Source: an uncultured Lachnospiraceae bacterium | GTDB taxonomy: Bacteria > Bacillota > Clostridia > Lachnospirales > Lachnospiraceae | NCBI GenBank assembly: GCA_947625875.1 | Contig: CANQQG010000012.1 | Coordinates: 1-55,079, forward strand | DNA: 55,079 bases | Direction of reading: 5' to 3' | Shown here: in pieces, positions 17,878 through 26,483 of the stretch | How the letters are laid out: each line of letters opens with the position of its first letter | Numbering within the stretch: position 1 is the stretch's first letter | The notes under the pieces: model-generated | The model's database searches: none | What the model was told of the DNA's origin: nothing | What the model saw: the letters and a program-made list of their open reading frames with translations, nothing else | Made by a program: the position numbers and the translations under genes

Positions 17878-19554
17878 TTACATAAATGTCGCCATGCCGT
17901 CACTGTAAACCGAGAGCTGGCTTAACCCCTGCGCCACAAACGGCACGACCAGTTTCAATGCCAGCACAAGCAGGAACGGGATAAACGCCATTACCTTCGC
18001 AAGCGCCGCGCGCCCGCCCGTCCATGCATTCACCTTCTGCCTGTACTGATCCATATAATAATTCCGCTCCGCTTCCATATTTAAAAACGCATCCGCAATC
18101 CGCACATCATCACAGCTGATCAGCGCATCCGCGATCCTGCCCACCGGTTCATAGCCCGCATCTTCTTTCAGGTGGCGCAGAGCCAGCTTCCTGTTATAAG
18201 AAAAACTGTCTACGGCGCGTTCCAGCGCGCGGCGGAACAGCTCCGAAAAACGTTCCAGCCAGCTTAAAATATTTTCCACTGTAATCTCCGGATAATGCAT
18301 CAATACGAGAATCATCGTTTCAAAGCGGAGCGTCTCTTCCATTTTCTTTTGTTCCACATTCCACCGGCACAAAGCAAGCTCCGTCTCGGGAAGATATGCG
18401 CCAAAGACCGCCCCCAGCAGAAGCAAAAGCAGGTCATACCAGTAAAAACGGATCCGCCTGTATGCTTTTAACTGTTTTTCCAACAGCATTTCACACGCTT
18501 TTCGAAGCTGCTCTGAATACGCCGCCCATTGCGCGCTGTTTAGAACCGCTGTATCCTCCCCTGTTTCAAGCAGCCTGCCAAAGGCAGCGCGAAGCGTCCC
18601 GGAAAGTTCCTGCTTTTCTGTTTCCGTAAGCTCGACTGTCCAGACAGAGGGAACGGCAAACTCCTGTTGCAGCTGCGCCCGCGCCGCATGTTTCACAAGA
18701 TGGACGCCTGTAAACACGAAAAAAAAACCAAGCGCCGCGCAGATATATCTGCGCAGGATAAACTGCCGGATATTTCCAAAGCCCTGCAGTTTTTTCAATT
18801 CCTCATTTTTCTGCAGGCAGCGGCTGTAGCGCCTGCTGATCTTTTTATCAACCAGATAGCCAATCCAGCTGACGGCCAGCAGGCGGCGTTCCACGCGGTA
18901 TTTTTTCAACGGTTTCAGGTCAGGGTAATGCAGCCAGAGTATGAGCGCCAGCCCCGCAGACGACGCCGCGAAACAGACAAGCGTTGTTCCCATCCCGTAT
19001 CCCCCGTCATAAAAATGCTCCATGGCCGGTTCGCTTGAGACCGCCCATGCCCGTATAAACGGGATCAGGAAAAACGGCGCCGCGCAAAGCGCCAAAAGCC
19101 CGCTGAACTGATACTGCGCGTTTTGTATCCGCAGTATTTCCATGCGCACTTCCTCTTCGATATACTGGATATTCTTAACAAACAAAGAAAGCCCGTCCTT
19201 TTTTATATCGCCAAGGTTTTTCACTGTATGGCACAGCGCATAAAACACAGAAAAAAAAGAATTTTTTGCTTTTGACAGGTAATATTCCGCCTCTTCATCC
19301 GATGTTTCTTTTTCCAGTGAATCCAGCAGCTCATTTCCCTCTGCGGCCATACAGGTATCCTCTGTGCGGATGCTCTCCCGGACAGCTTCCCGCAGATCCG
19401 CTGTCCGCGTATAGCTGACCGCCACTTCCCCAAGAAAACGTTCCTGCTCGCGCAGCAGCCGCGTTTCCCGTTTCCGCTTCCTGCAATAGCGCCATATCAG
19501 GACGATCTGCGCCAGCAGCAGCGCCCCGCACAGCACACTAAATATCTGTTGCAA
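17878..19554 (-). CDS. TadB-TadC-like fused platform protein
   Basis: The 558-aa membrane protein has two helical cytoplasmic modules, each followed by membrane helices: residues ~45-150 then helices at ~150-210, and residues ~395-500 then C-terminal helices at ~515-545. Each module resembles a type II secretion F/TadB-TadC domain, for example the long helix ending near NVEQKKMEETLRFETMI. Canonical Tad loci carry TadB and TadC as separate ~300-aa proteins, so this looks like a fusion acting as the inner-membrane platform for the ATPase. The start is TTG at 19554 with a GGAGGAG site, overlapping the ATPase gene by 17 nt. Assignment rests on domain plan and neighbours; residue-level similarity is weak. 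Confidence 0.7.
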   Translation of the reverse strand: MQQIFSVLCGALLLAQIVLIWRYCRKRKRETRLLREQERFLGEVAVSYTRTADLREAVRESIRTEDTCMAAEGNELLDSLEKETSDEEAEYYLSKAKNSFFSVFYALCHTVKNLGDIKKDGLSLFVKNIQYIEEEVRMEILRIQNAQYQFSGLLALCAAPFFLIPFIRAWAVSSEPAMEHFYDGGYGMGTTLVCFAASSAGLALILWLHYPDLKPLKKYRVERRLLAVSWIGYLVDKKISRRYSRCLQKNEELKKLQGFGNIRQFILRRYICAALGFFFVFTGVHLVKHAARAQLQQEFAVPSVWTVELTETEKQELSGTLRAAFGRLLETGEDTAVLNSAQWAAYSEQLRKACEMLLEKQLKAYRRIRFYWYDLLLLLLGAVFGAYLPETELALCRWNVEQKKMEETLRFETMILVLMHYPEITVENILSWLERFSELFRRALERAVDSFSYNRKLALRHLKEDAGYEPVGRIADALISCDDVRIADAFLNMEAERNYYMDQYRQKVNAWTGGRAALAKVMAFIPFLLVLALKLVVPFVAQGLSQLSVYSDGMATFM

Positions 19555-21088
19555 AAAACTCCTCCTTTTCCTCCGGCGTCAGCCACTTCGCTATTTCCGC
19601 GCGCGTCGCCTCATCCAGCCTGTTTTTCTGCACATAGGCATGGTTTTCATATTCCACGAGATTGACCATCCGAAACCCTTCCTTTCCGGACGGATCTTCG
19701 ATGATCTGCGTGACGCGCTCCACATACCGCTCCCCGTTCCGATCCATATGCAGATGGATGTCAAAGCGCACGACCTCCAGGACCTGCTGCAGCGCAATCC
19801 GCTCCGAGTGGAAACTTCCCTCCTTTAACAGGCTGTTGCGCAGGGAATGGATCAGGCTTCTCGTATTTCTCGCATGGTGGGTAAATACCGTAAACAGCGA
19901 TCCCGCCTGTCCGCTCTCAATCATCCAGGCCGCGACCCGATGAGACACCAGTTCCCCGATAACCGTTACCATGCCGTCCGTCTTCCTCTGCACTTCCAGC
20001 CCTTCCCAGCCCTTTACGGTATCCGTTTCCCGGAATGTCACGATATTCCGTTTCGGATAAAGCTGCCGCAGATGCAGCTCAAAAGCAAGCTCCAGCACAC
20101 GTATGGTATATTCTTTCGGAATATGTTCGATCAGCGCCATTAAAAGCGTTGTCTTTCCGCATCCCTGCATACCCGTAATTCCGATCACCTGGCACCCCTT
20201 CATGATCCATATCAGCAGATGGATCAGCGGCGCGGCGTCTTCGCCCGGAAAGAGCTGCTGCAGCGTGCGCTTTTCCCCCTGGTCAAGCTTCCTCACAAAA
20301 AACATCCAGTTTTCCGCAAAATCCGGCCTTGCGACAACGACACGCGCATGGTCCGCCATTTCATGGATCAGATAACCTTTTGCCTTTGACAGCTCGCCCG
20401 GCTGCTCAAAACGGCAGATATTCCGGCAGACGCGCTCCAACTCCGCCTCACTCCCAAAACTCAGGAAAGCCAGGTGGACGCTCCGTCCCTTATAAAACAT
20501 CCATACGCTGTCATACTCCCCTTCCCGTCCGGACACGCCGCCGGAAACGCCGTCTATGTGCATATCACGCAGCTCATCGATCACGCCCAGCCCTTTATAG
20601 GCCGCGTAGACTTTATAGCTTAAAAGACGCATCTTATCATCAAAATCCAGCACAGGGGGCTTTTTTTCGTAAACCCGGCTGATATCTTCCGCTGTGATCT
20701 CATTTTTTTGCCCATCATCCAGCAGACGCCCTTCCGCAATGAGCTTTTCGACTGCATACACGCCGTATGTCTTCTGATACGCATACAGGAGCCGGTCAAA
20801 ACGGTACGCGATATTCCGCTCCCCGTCAGGAGAAAAAAGAAACGTATTCCCAATATTTTTTTCATCCAAAGAAAACAGCTTCAACAGGCATTCGCCGATA
20901 AAACCGATCATAAACTCCTTTGCGTTCTTATCGCCTGTGCCGCAGCGTTTCAGGTTTCTGCGCAGCTCCTGTTTCTGCCTGGCAAGCCGCTGCAGCTGCT
21001 CCATGGACAGATGCATCTCATACAGGTTTTCCCGCAGGATCCCGTTGATATGGTCATTTACTTTCTGTATCATTAACTCCAGTGTCAT
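19538..21088 (-). CDS. CpaF/TadA-family secretion ATPase
   Basis: This 516-aa protein is a type II/IV secretion NTPase that would power pilus assembly or secretion. The start at 21088 is set by AAGGAG 6 nt upstream. An N-terminal helical domain is followed by a CpaF-like region with HIDGVSGGVSGR. The Walker A loop is GITGMQGCGKTTL with Lys312, then an acidic RETDTVKGWEGLEVQ segment, and a Walker B-like VTVIGELVSH where the usual Asp-Glu pair is reduced to one Glu. A conserved His box lies in FTVFTHHARNTRSLIHSLRN. It is the third gene of the operon and partners the downstream TadB-TadC-like membrane protein. Confidence 0.85.
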   Translation of the reverse strand: MTLELMIQKVNDHINGILRENLYEMHLSMEQLQRLARQKQELRRNLKRCGTGDKNAKEFMIGFIGECLLKLFSLDEKNIGNTFLFSPDGERNIAYRFDRLLYAYQKTYGVYAVEKLIAEGRLLDDGQKNEITAEDISRVYEKKPPVLDFDDKMRLLSYKVYAAYKGLGVIDELRDMHIDGVSGGVSGREGEYDSVWMFYKGRSVHLAFLSFGSEAELERVCRNICRFEQPGELSKAKGYLIHEMADHARVVVARPDFAENWMFFVRKLDQGEKRTLQQLFPGEDAAPLIHLLIWIMKGCQVIGITGMQGCGKTTLLMALIEHIPKEYTIRVLELAFELHLRQLYPKRNIVTFRETDTVKGWEGLEVQRKTDGMVTVIGELVSHRVAAWMIESGQAGSLFTVFTHHARNTRSLIHSLRNSLLKEGSFHSERIALQQVLEVVRFDIHLHMDRNGERYVERVTQIIEDPSGKEGFRMVNLVEYENHAYVQKNRLDEATRAEIAKWLTPEEKEEFFATDI

Positions 21089-21098
21089 GGCAGTCTCC

Positions 21099-21908
21099 TT
21101 ACTCTGCATATCCTGCGGCGCGTAAAATGAGCCCCGCTGTCCGCGTCAGTTCCCGCATAAAATACTGATGGGGATCAAACGCAAACGAAGCGGACTTTAA
21201 ATGCCTCCGTACAAACCGTTCCAATTGCCCCTTATCCCCCGCGCTGCCAAAAAACAGATCTTCCGGCACAACGCACAGCTCCCCGTCGCAAAGCCGGTAG
21301 ATACGGCTGATATTCTTCCGGTTGTACACAGATTCCTGCCGGTAACGGTTTATGATATAAACGACTTTTCCGCGCCAGCCGCGCTGCCTTTCAAAGCAGG
21401 CTTCCACGCTCTCCCGCTCCTGCGACAGATTTACAGCCACTACATCTGCCTGCGCGAGCAGATCTTCCGTCATCTCATCTTTCCCGCAGCCGCAGTCAAG
21501 AAACATAAAATCCGCAATCTGCTCCACCCGCTCCGCAACGCGCAGCATCCCGCCCTTTATATCCTGCCGGCACAGGTACGGGCTGCTGCATCTCCCCTGC
21601 GGCAGATAAAACATTTTATCTTTTACGACCGCCACAACGTTTTCCCGGACGGCAGACGTATCCAAACGGTTATTTTTTTCCTGCCAGAGCAGGTAGTCCA
21701 GCCCGTCCAGCGCATAGTACGCGCTTTCCTCCCGCACCATGCCGGATAACGCCCCGCATTCAAATTTTCCGCACAGGTCTCCCGCAAGCCCCCTGCTCTG
21801 CATCAGGACCGTTTTTATATTCCATGCGTTGGAACATACGCTGGCGACCGCCGCCATCGCGCTTGTCGTCCCGCATCCGTCATCTTCACTCCAAAATGCA
21901 ATCTTCAA
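21099..21908 (-). CDS. Degenerate ParA/MinD-like protein (TadZ-like)
   Basis: The 269-aa protein begins like a MinD/CpaE NTPase (KIAFWSEDDGCGTTSAMAAVA), but the Walker A lysines are missing: SEDDGCGTTS stands in place of KGGxGKTT. A Walker A'-like stretch near FMFLDCGCGKDEM and a later VVAVNLSQERESVE segment agree with the fold. In Tad systems such proteins (TadZ/CpaE) position the assembly machine at a pole. The start is TTG at 21908 with AGGAGGGG 4 nt upstream. It ends 10 nt before the ATPase start. Loss of the P-loop lysine suggests weak or absent ATP hydrolysis. Confidence 0.7.
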   Translation of the reverse strand: MKIAFWSEDDGCGTTSAMAAVASVCSNAWNIKTVLMQSRGLAGDLCGKFECGALSGMVREESAYYALDGLDYLLWQEKNNRLDTSAVRENVVAVVKDKMFYLPQGRCSSPYLCRQDIKGGMLRVAERVEQIADFMFLDCGCGKDEMTEDLLAQADVVAVNLSQERESVEACFERQRGWRGKVVYIINRYRQESVYNRKNISRIYRLCDGELCVVPEDLFFGSAGDKGQLERFVRRHLKSASFAFDPHQYFMRELTRTAGLILRAAGYAE

Positions 21909-21921
21909 TATTCCCCTCCTG

Positions 21922-22584
21922 TCAGCTTCTGATCACTTTTCCTTTTTTTGCCGCCTTTACCGCGCGCAGGATCCCGCCATGCCCATCATCGGTCAAAAAC
22001 ATGCGCAAAAGCTGCCCCAGCAGCCGCTCCATGCCGCACGACACATGGGAAAACTTATGCACTGTCCCATACTGCATCTCAATGCGGTAGGCCTCGTCCG
22101 CTTCATCAAACGGAAGCGTCAGCCATTTTTGCACAAAACAGTTTTCCCGCTCAAAATATTCTTTTACCATCCTGCCCGAAACCCCGTCCGGACACAGATT
22201 CCGCAGGATCACAGACATAGACGCCTGCGCCTTCCGCATAAGGTTATTGTAAAAATCCAGATTCGCCCGCTCGCAGTCCACAACAAGCGCCAGCTCGTCG
22301 CAGGCCGCAAGGCAAAGTTCCTGCGGACTCCGTCCCAGCTGAACAAATACATATTCATACTCCAGGTCCTGCCAGTCCTCCAACGGCGCCTCCCTGATGA
22401 AATCCACGCCGCGGTATGTGATAACCGCAAGCCCGCGTTCCGGCGCCGGTATGCATCTGTGCAGCACGCCCTCTTTGGAAAGATCCGCCACGCAGACGCT
22501 CTTTCCGGTATTTTTCAGGGCAAATGCCGTATAAAGACAGATATCCGCCGGATAAGTGCCAAAAAAGCCTATAATCTTAGGCAA
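21922..22584 (-). CDS. Second degenerate ParA-like protein, operon first gene
   Basis: The 220-aa protein opens with a beta-strand/loop/helix (PKIIGFFGTYPADICLYTA) in the place of a P-loop, followed by GKSVCVADLSKEG, YEYVFVQLGRSP and ELALVVDCERANLDFYNNLM, the order of strands seen in ParA/MinD proteins. No Walker A lysine is present. It is adjacent to a second protein of similar plan, so the two may pair as a heterodimer. The start is TTG at 22584 with AGGTGAG upstream. A tandem repeat region lies immediately 5' of it. No close relative was recognised; the assignment is by fold pattern and context. Confidence 0.6.
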   Translation of the reverse strand: MPKIIGFFGTYPADICLYTAFALKNTGKSVCVADLSKEGVLHRCIPAPERGLAVITYRGVDFIREAPLEDWQDLEYEYVFVQLGRSPQELCLAACDELALVVDCERANLDFYNNLMRKAQASMSVILRNLCPDGVSGRMVKEYFERENCFVQKWLTLPFDEADEAYRIEMQYGTVHKFSHVSCGMERLLGQLLRMFLTDDGHGGILRAVKAAKKGKVIRS

Positions 22585-22600
22585 ATACTCACCTGCTTTC

Positions 22601-22671
22601 TATTTATGCTCTTCTATTTATATTTTTCCATTTATATTTTTCTATTTATACTTTTCCATTCATTGATTTTT
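22601..22671. repeat. 14-15 bp AT-rich tandem repeats upstream of Tad-like operon
   Basis: Read on the minus strand, the unit GAAAAATATAAATR occurs about four to five times head-to-tail (units of 13-15 nt, two almost perfect) and ends ~16 nt before the first start codon of the operon. Each unit contains a TATAAAT core, so the array could supply alternative -10 boxes or vary in copy number by slippage. The rest of the 356-nt gap to the kinase gene (22672-22880) holds only an imperfect TTGCC/GGCAA hairpin near 22764-22777 and no recognised gene. Confidence 0.8.
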
Positions 22672-22881
22672 GGGGATCTCATTGCCGCAAGCCTGAAACG
22701 GATCTGCAATTTACAGCAGATTCTGCCTGCGATCATACGGAATCCTTGATTCCATATAAATGATTGCCTTCCGGCAAATGATCATAAGAAAATAAGATGT
22801 ATCTATATTACGCCTTTTTTTTCGATTTGTAAAGAGGGAAATGCAACTTTTTTCATCCGCTTCCCACACGACAGCCCGCTA

Positions 22882-22910
22882 TGGACTTCACAAAAAATTT
22901 ATGCTAAAAT
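22882..22910 (+). promoter_or_regulatory. Predicted promoter of the hybrid kinase gene
   Basis: TGGACT (22882-22887) and TAAAAT (22905-22910) are 17 nt apart with a TG element one base before the -10 box. It lies 30 nt before the GTG start at 22941. Confidence 0.5.
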
Positions 22911-22940
22911 GAACAAAGAATTTTCAGGAGTTGATAGGAC

Positions 22941-25900
22941 GTGGATAGCAAAGATTACAACAGCATACTGGATTCCCTGCCAACGACCGGCGTTTACGTC
23001 ATCAGGGAAGACAACCATCAGATCTTATATTTTAATAAATATGTAAAAGAACTGACGCCGCACATTGAAGTGGGCATGGTCTGCCATGAGCTATGGAAAA
23101 GCGCATGCGAAAACTGCCCGCTCATCAATATAAAGGAAAACGCCAGCAACCGTTCCGTCCACTATGACGGCCCGTTTGGCAAAGCAGTGGACATCGCGGC
23201 CTCGCGGACTATGTGGCAGGACCGCATACCCGCATTTATCATCACGATCACGCCGCATACGGATACGGTCAGCTTTACCTACAATACGATCCTGCGCGTC
23301 AATCTGTCAACGGACACTTACGAATCCATTAAGTGCGACGATAACAGCGCCGCGCGGACAGGACGGCTGACGGAATGGCTCTACCGTACGGTGAAACAGG
23401 GAGTTATCTTATCAAGTGACATCCTGCGTTTCCAGAAATTTACGAGCATGAAAAATATGAAAAAAATATTGTCCAATGACATGCACACTGCCGTCTGCAC
23501 ATACCGCCGCAGAGTCGGCAGCAGTTTCCGCTGGCATACCATGGAGATCGTGCCTGATTCCGGCTACACGCCGCAGTCGCAGACAGCAATCATTTATATC
23601 AAGGACGTTCACGATATTTACCGGAAGGGCCTTGAATTAGAGGAGATCAATATCCAGAACCTCGAGGTCATTCAATCGCTGAGCGAGCAGAATTTCGGCA
23701 TTTATGTCATCGACCTGCGGACCGGAATGATGAATCCCGTACGCATCTCGCCCGATGTGGAAAAACTGTTCCAGGCCGGCATCCGTTCCTGGACAGACAT
23801 TTTTCCAAATATGCTGCCGTTCTTCCATCCGGATTACCGCAAACCGATGCTGCGGAAATTTTCGCTGCAGGGCTTAAATGAGGCCTGCCGCCGCGGGGAA
23901 AAGAAAACGGAAATGCTCTGTTTAAGGAAACTTGACAGCCATTACCGTTATGTTTCCACGACGGCATATTTCCGCGACAGCCGTTATGTCGTCCTGACGA
24001 TCCAGGATGTCGACGCGCGCACCAAACAGGAAATGCAGCGCCAGCGGAATGACCGGAAAATGGCAGTCATCATCCGGTCACGTTATAATATCATGAACCA
24101 GGTCGACCTGGAGACAGGCGTATGCGAACGCATTTACCTGAACAAATCAGGCGACGCGAACCGGACTGTGACTGACGATTATGAAAGCCATATCCAAAAA
24201 GCGGCCCGCGAAGCCGTCCATGCAGATGATGCGGAAAAATTCAAACGGTTTTACAGCATCGCGAATCTGCGCGAAAAAGCCAAAACCGTCGTCGACTATG
24301 CGGAACAGATTTTTCAGTACCGCCTGAACACAAAACCGCTCACCTGGGTAGAGGCGCAGATTTTTTTTATCCGCCAGGACGATAAGATCCTCGTCAGCAT
24401 CTTAAGCCGCGACGTCACGAAAGAAAAACTGCTCGAAGAAGCATACAATGCGGAAATCCGGGAACGCTCCAATATCATCAACAGCCTGAGCGATATGTTT
24501 TCCGCGATCTATTATGTCGAGCTGTCCGCAAATACGATCAGCCGGATTATGCGCAGGAACGGACCGAGTGAGCATATCAATGAAACGCAGAACCTGAGTG
24601 AAACGCTCGCACATTACGTCAGGCATTATGTCCACCCTGACTTCCGCGAAGAATATTCCGCTACGATGGATCCGGAAAACCTGCGCAGGAATTTAAATAA
24701 AAACCACACCTTCCTGGCAATTGAATATCCGCAGATACGCGAAACAAAAGACGGCTTTGTAATCGAACGCTGGATCCGCGCATCTGCGATCCTGGTGGAA
24801 ACAAACGATGAGGAGCCCGAGCATCTTTTATACGTCATGCAGGATATTACGGAAAGCAAGCAAAAGGAAGAGCGTGAACACCGGGCATTAAAAGAAGCGT
24901 GTGATGCGGCGATCCATGCCAATACTGCAAAGAGCGAATTTTTGTCACGCATGAGCCATGATATCCGCACGCCGATGAACGCCATTATCGGCATGACCGC
25001 CATGGCCGCCACGCATTTGGATAATCCCGAACGCGTCACAGACTGCCTGAACAAGATTACGATTTCCAGCAGGCATCTGCTGTCGCTGATCAATGAAGTG
25101 CTGGATATGAGCAAGATCGAGTCCGGAAAGATCGACCTTGCGGAGGAGGAGTTTAACCTTTCCGACCTGGTGGAAAACGTCCTGACGATCATCCGCCCTT
25201 CGGTAGATGCAAAGCAGCAGCATCTGGAATTCCATATCGCAAATGTCGAGCATGAGGATGTCATCGGCGATATGCCGCGGCTCCAGCAGGTATTTATGAA
25301 CATTCTGGGAAATGCCGTAAAATACACACCGGAAAATGGACGGCTGGAACTTCTCATATCCGAAAAAAAATCCAGCGTCTTCGGCTATGCCTGCTTTGAA
25401 TTTATCTTCCGCGACACAGGCATCGGCATGTCAGAGGAATTTTTAAAACGGATTTTTGAACCGTTCAGCAGGGCGGAAGATTCCCGCGTCAGCAAGATCG
25501 AAGGTACGGGGCTTGGAATGGCGATCGCCTTAAATATCGTGCATATGATGAATGGCAGCATCCATGTGGAAAGCAGGATCGGAGAAGGCTCTTCGTTTAC
25601 CGTTACCGTATTCCTGAAGCAGCAGAGCGAAAGCGCGCCCGACACAAAACCGTTCACCGGACTGCCCGTACTGGTCGTTGACGACGACATCTACGCCTGT
25701 GAGTCCGCCTGCTCGATCCTGAATGAGCTGGGAATGGACAGCGAATGGACGTTAAACGGCAGGGAAGCTGTGAAACGCGTCCGGAAACGGCACCGGGCGG
25801 ACGATGACTTCTTCGCCATTATTCTTGACTGGAAAATGCCGGAAATGGACGGCCTGCAGACGGCGCAGGAAATCCGCAGGGAGGTCGGTCCGGATCTGCC

Positions 25901-26471
25901 GATCATCATCCTTTCCGGTTATGACTGGAGCAACGTGGAAACCGAAGCGCGCGAGATCGGCATCGATTTCTTTATCTCCAAGCCGCTTTTTAAATCGCGC
26001 CTTTCCTATCTGTTTAAAAAGCTTGTGGAAGGCGATGCGGCGGAATCGGTAACCATTGCCGCGGCAGAGGAAGCGGACTTTACCGGCAAACGGATCTTAC
26101 TGGTCGAAGACAATGACCTCAACCGCGAGATCGCAGAAGAGATCATCGGCAATACAGGCGTTACGGTTGAAAGCGCCGTAAATGGAAAAGAAGCCGTAAA
26201 TAAATATCTGAAAATGGGGGCAGGCTATTATGACCTGATCTTTATGGACATCCAGATGCCTGTCATGAACGGATATGATGCAACACGCGCGATCCGCAAT
26301 TCCGATGCGGCGGACGCAAAACAGATCCCGATCATCGCGATGACCGCAAATGCATTTATGGAAGATATGATCGCGAGCAAAGAAGCCGGCATGAACGAAC
26401 ACATCACGAAACCGCTGGATTTTGCACAATTGCGGAAATGCATGGCATACTGGCTGAAAAAAAATGATTAA
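22941..26471 (+). CDS. Multi-PAS hybrid sensor histidine kinase with two receiver domains
   Basis: The 1176-aa protein starts at GTG 22941 with AGGAG 10 nt upstream. No transmembrane helix is visible, so sensing is cytosolic. Residues 1-~640 hold several PAS-like units, the first with a HELWKSACENCPL cysteine motif. Then come HisKA (SHDIRTPMNAIIG, phospho-acceptor His673), HATPase (N box near FMNILGNAVKYTP, G1 DTGIGMSEEF, G2 GTGLGMAIA), receiver 1 (VVDDD, phospho-acceptor Asp963 in ILDWKMPEMDG) and receiver 2 (LVEDNDLNREIA, Asp1103 in FMDIQMPVMNG, KPLD). No Hpt domain or output regulator adjoins it. It is divergent from the Tad-like operon, and an adenosyltransferase gene follows after 12 nt. 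Confidence 0.93.
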   Translation: MDSKDYNSILDSLPTTGVYVIREDNHQILYFNKYVKELTPHIEVGMVCHELWKSACENCPLINIKENASNRSVHYDGPFGKAVDIAASRTMWQDRIPAFIITITPHTDTVSFTYNTILRVNLSTDTYESIKCDDNSAARTGRLTEWLYRTVKQGVILSSDILRFQKFTSMKNMKKILSNDMHTAVCTYRRRVGSSFRWHTMEIVPDSGYTPQSQTAIIYIKDVHDIYRKGLELEEINIQNLEVIQSLSEQNFGIYVIDLRTGMMNPVRISPDVEKLFQAGIRSWTDIFPNMLPFFHPDYRKPMLRKFSLQGLNEACRRGEKKTEMLCLRKLDSHYRYVSTTAYFRDSRYVVLTIQDVDARTKQEMQRQRNDRKMAVIIRSRYNIMNQVDLETGVCERIYLNKSGDANRTVTDDYESHIQKAAREAVHADDAEKFKRFYSIANLREKAKTVVDYAEQIFQYRLNTKPLTWVEAQIFFIRQDDKILVSILSRDVTKEKLLEEAYNAEIRERSNIINSLSDMFSAIYYVELSANTISRIMRRNGPSEHINETQNLSETLAHYVRHYVHPDFREEYSATMDPENLRRNLNKNHTFLAIEYPQIRETKDGFVIERWIRASAILVETNDEEPEHLLYVMQDITESKQKEEREHRALKEACDAAIHANTAKSEFLSRMSHDIRTPMNAIIGMTAMAATHLDNPERVTDCLNKITISSRHLLSLINEVLDMSKIESGKIDLAEEEFNLSDLVENVLTIIRPSVDAKQQHLEFHIANVEHEDVIGDMPRLQQVFMNILGNAVKYTPENGRLELLISEKKSSVFGYACFEFIFRDTGIGMSEEFLKRIFEPFSRAEDSRVSKIEGTGLGMAIALNIVHMMNGSIHVESRIGEGSSFTVTVFLKQQSESAPDTKPFTGLPVLVVDDDIYACESACSILNELGMDSEWTLNGREAVKRVRKRHRADDDFFAIILDWKMPEMDGLQTAQEIRREVGPDLPIIILSGYDWSNVETEAREIGIDFFISKPLFKSRLSYLFKKLVEGDAAESVTIAAAEEADFTGKRILLVEDNDLNREIAEEIIGNTGVTVESAVNGKEAVNKYLKMGAGYYDLIFMDIQMPVMNGYDATRAIRNSDAADAKQIPIIAMTANAFMEDMIASKEAGMNEHITKPLDFAQLRKCMAYWLKKND

Positions 26472-26483
26472 CAGGAGGCGCAT

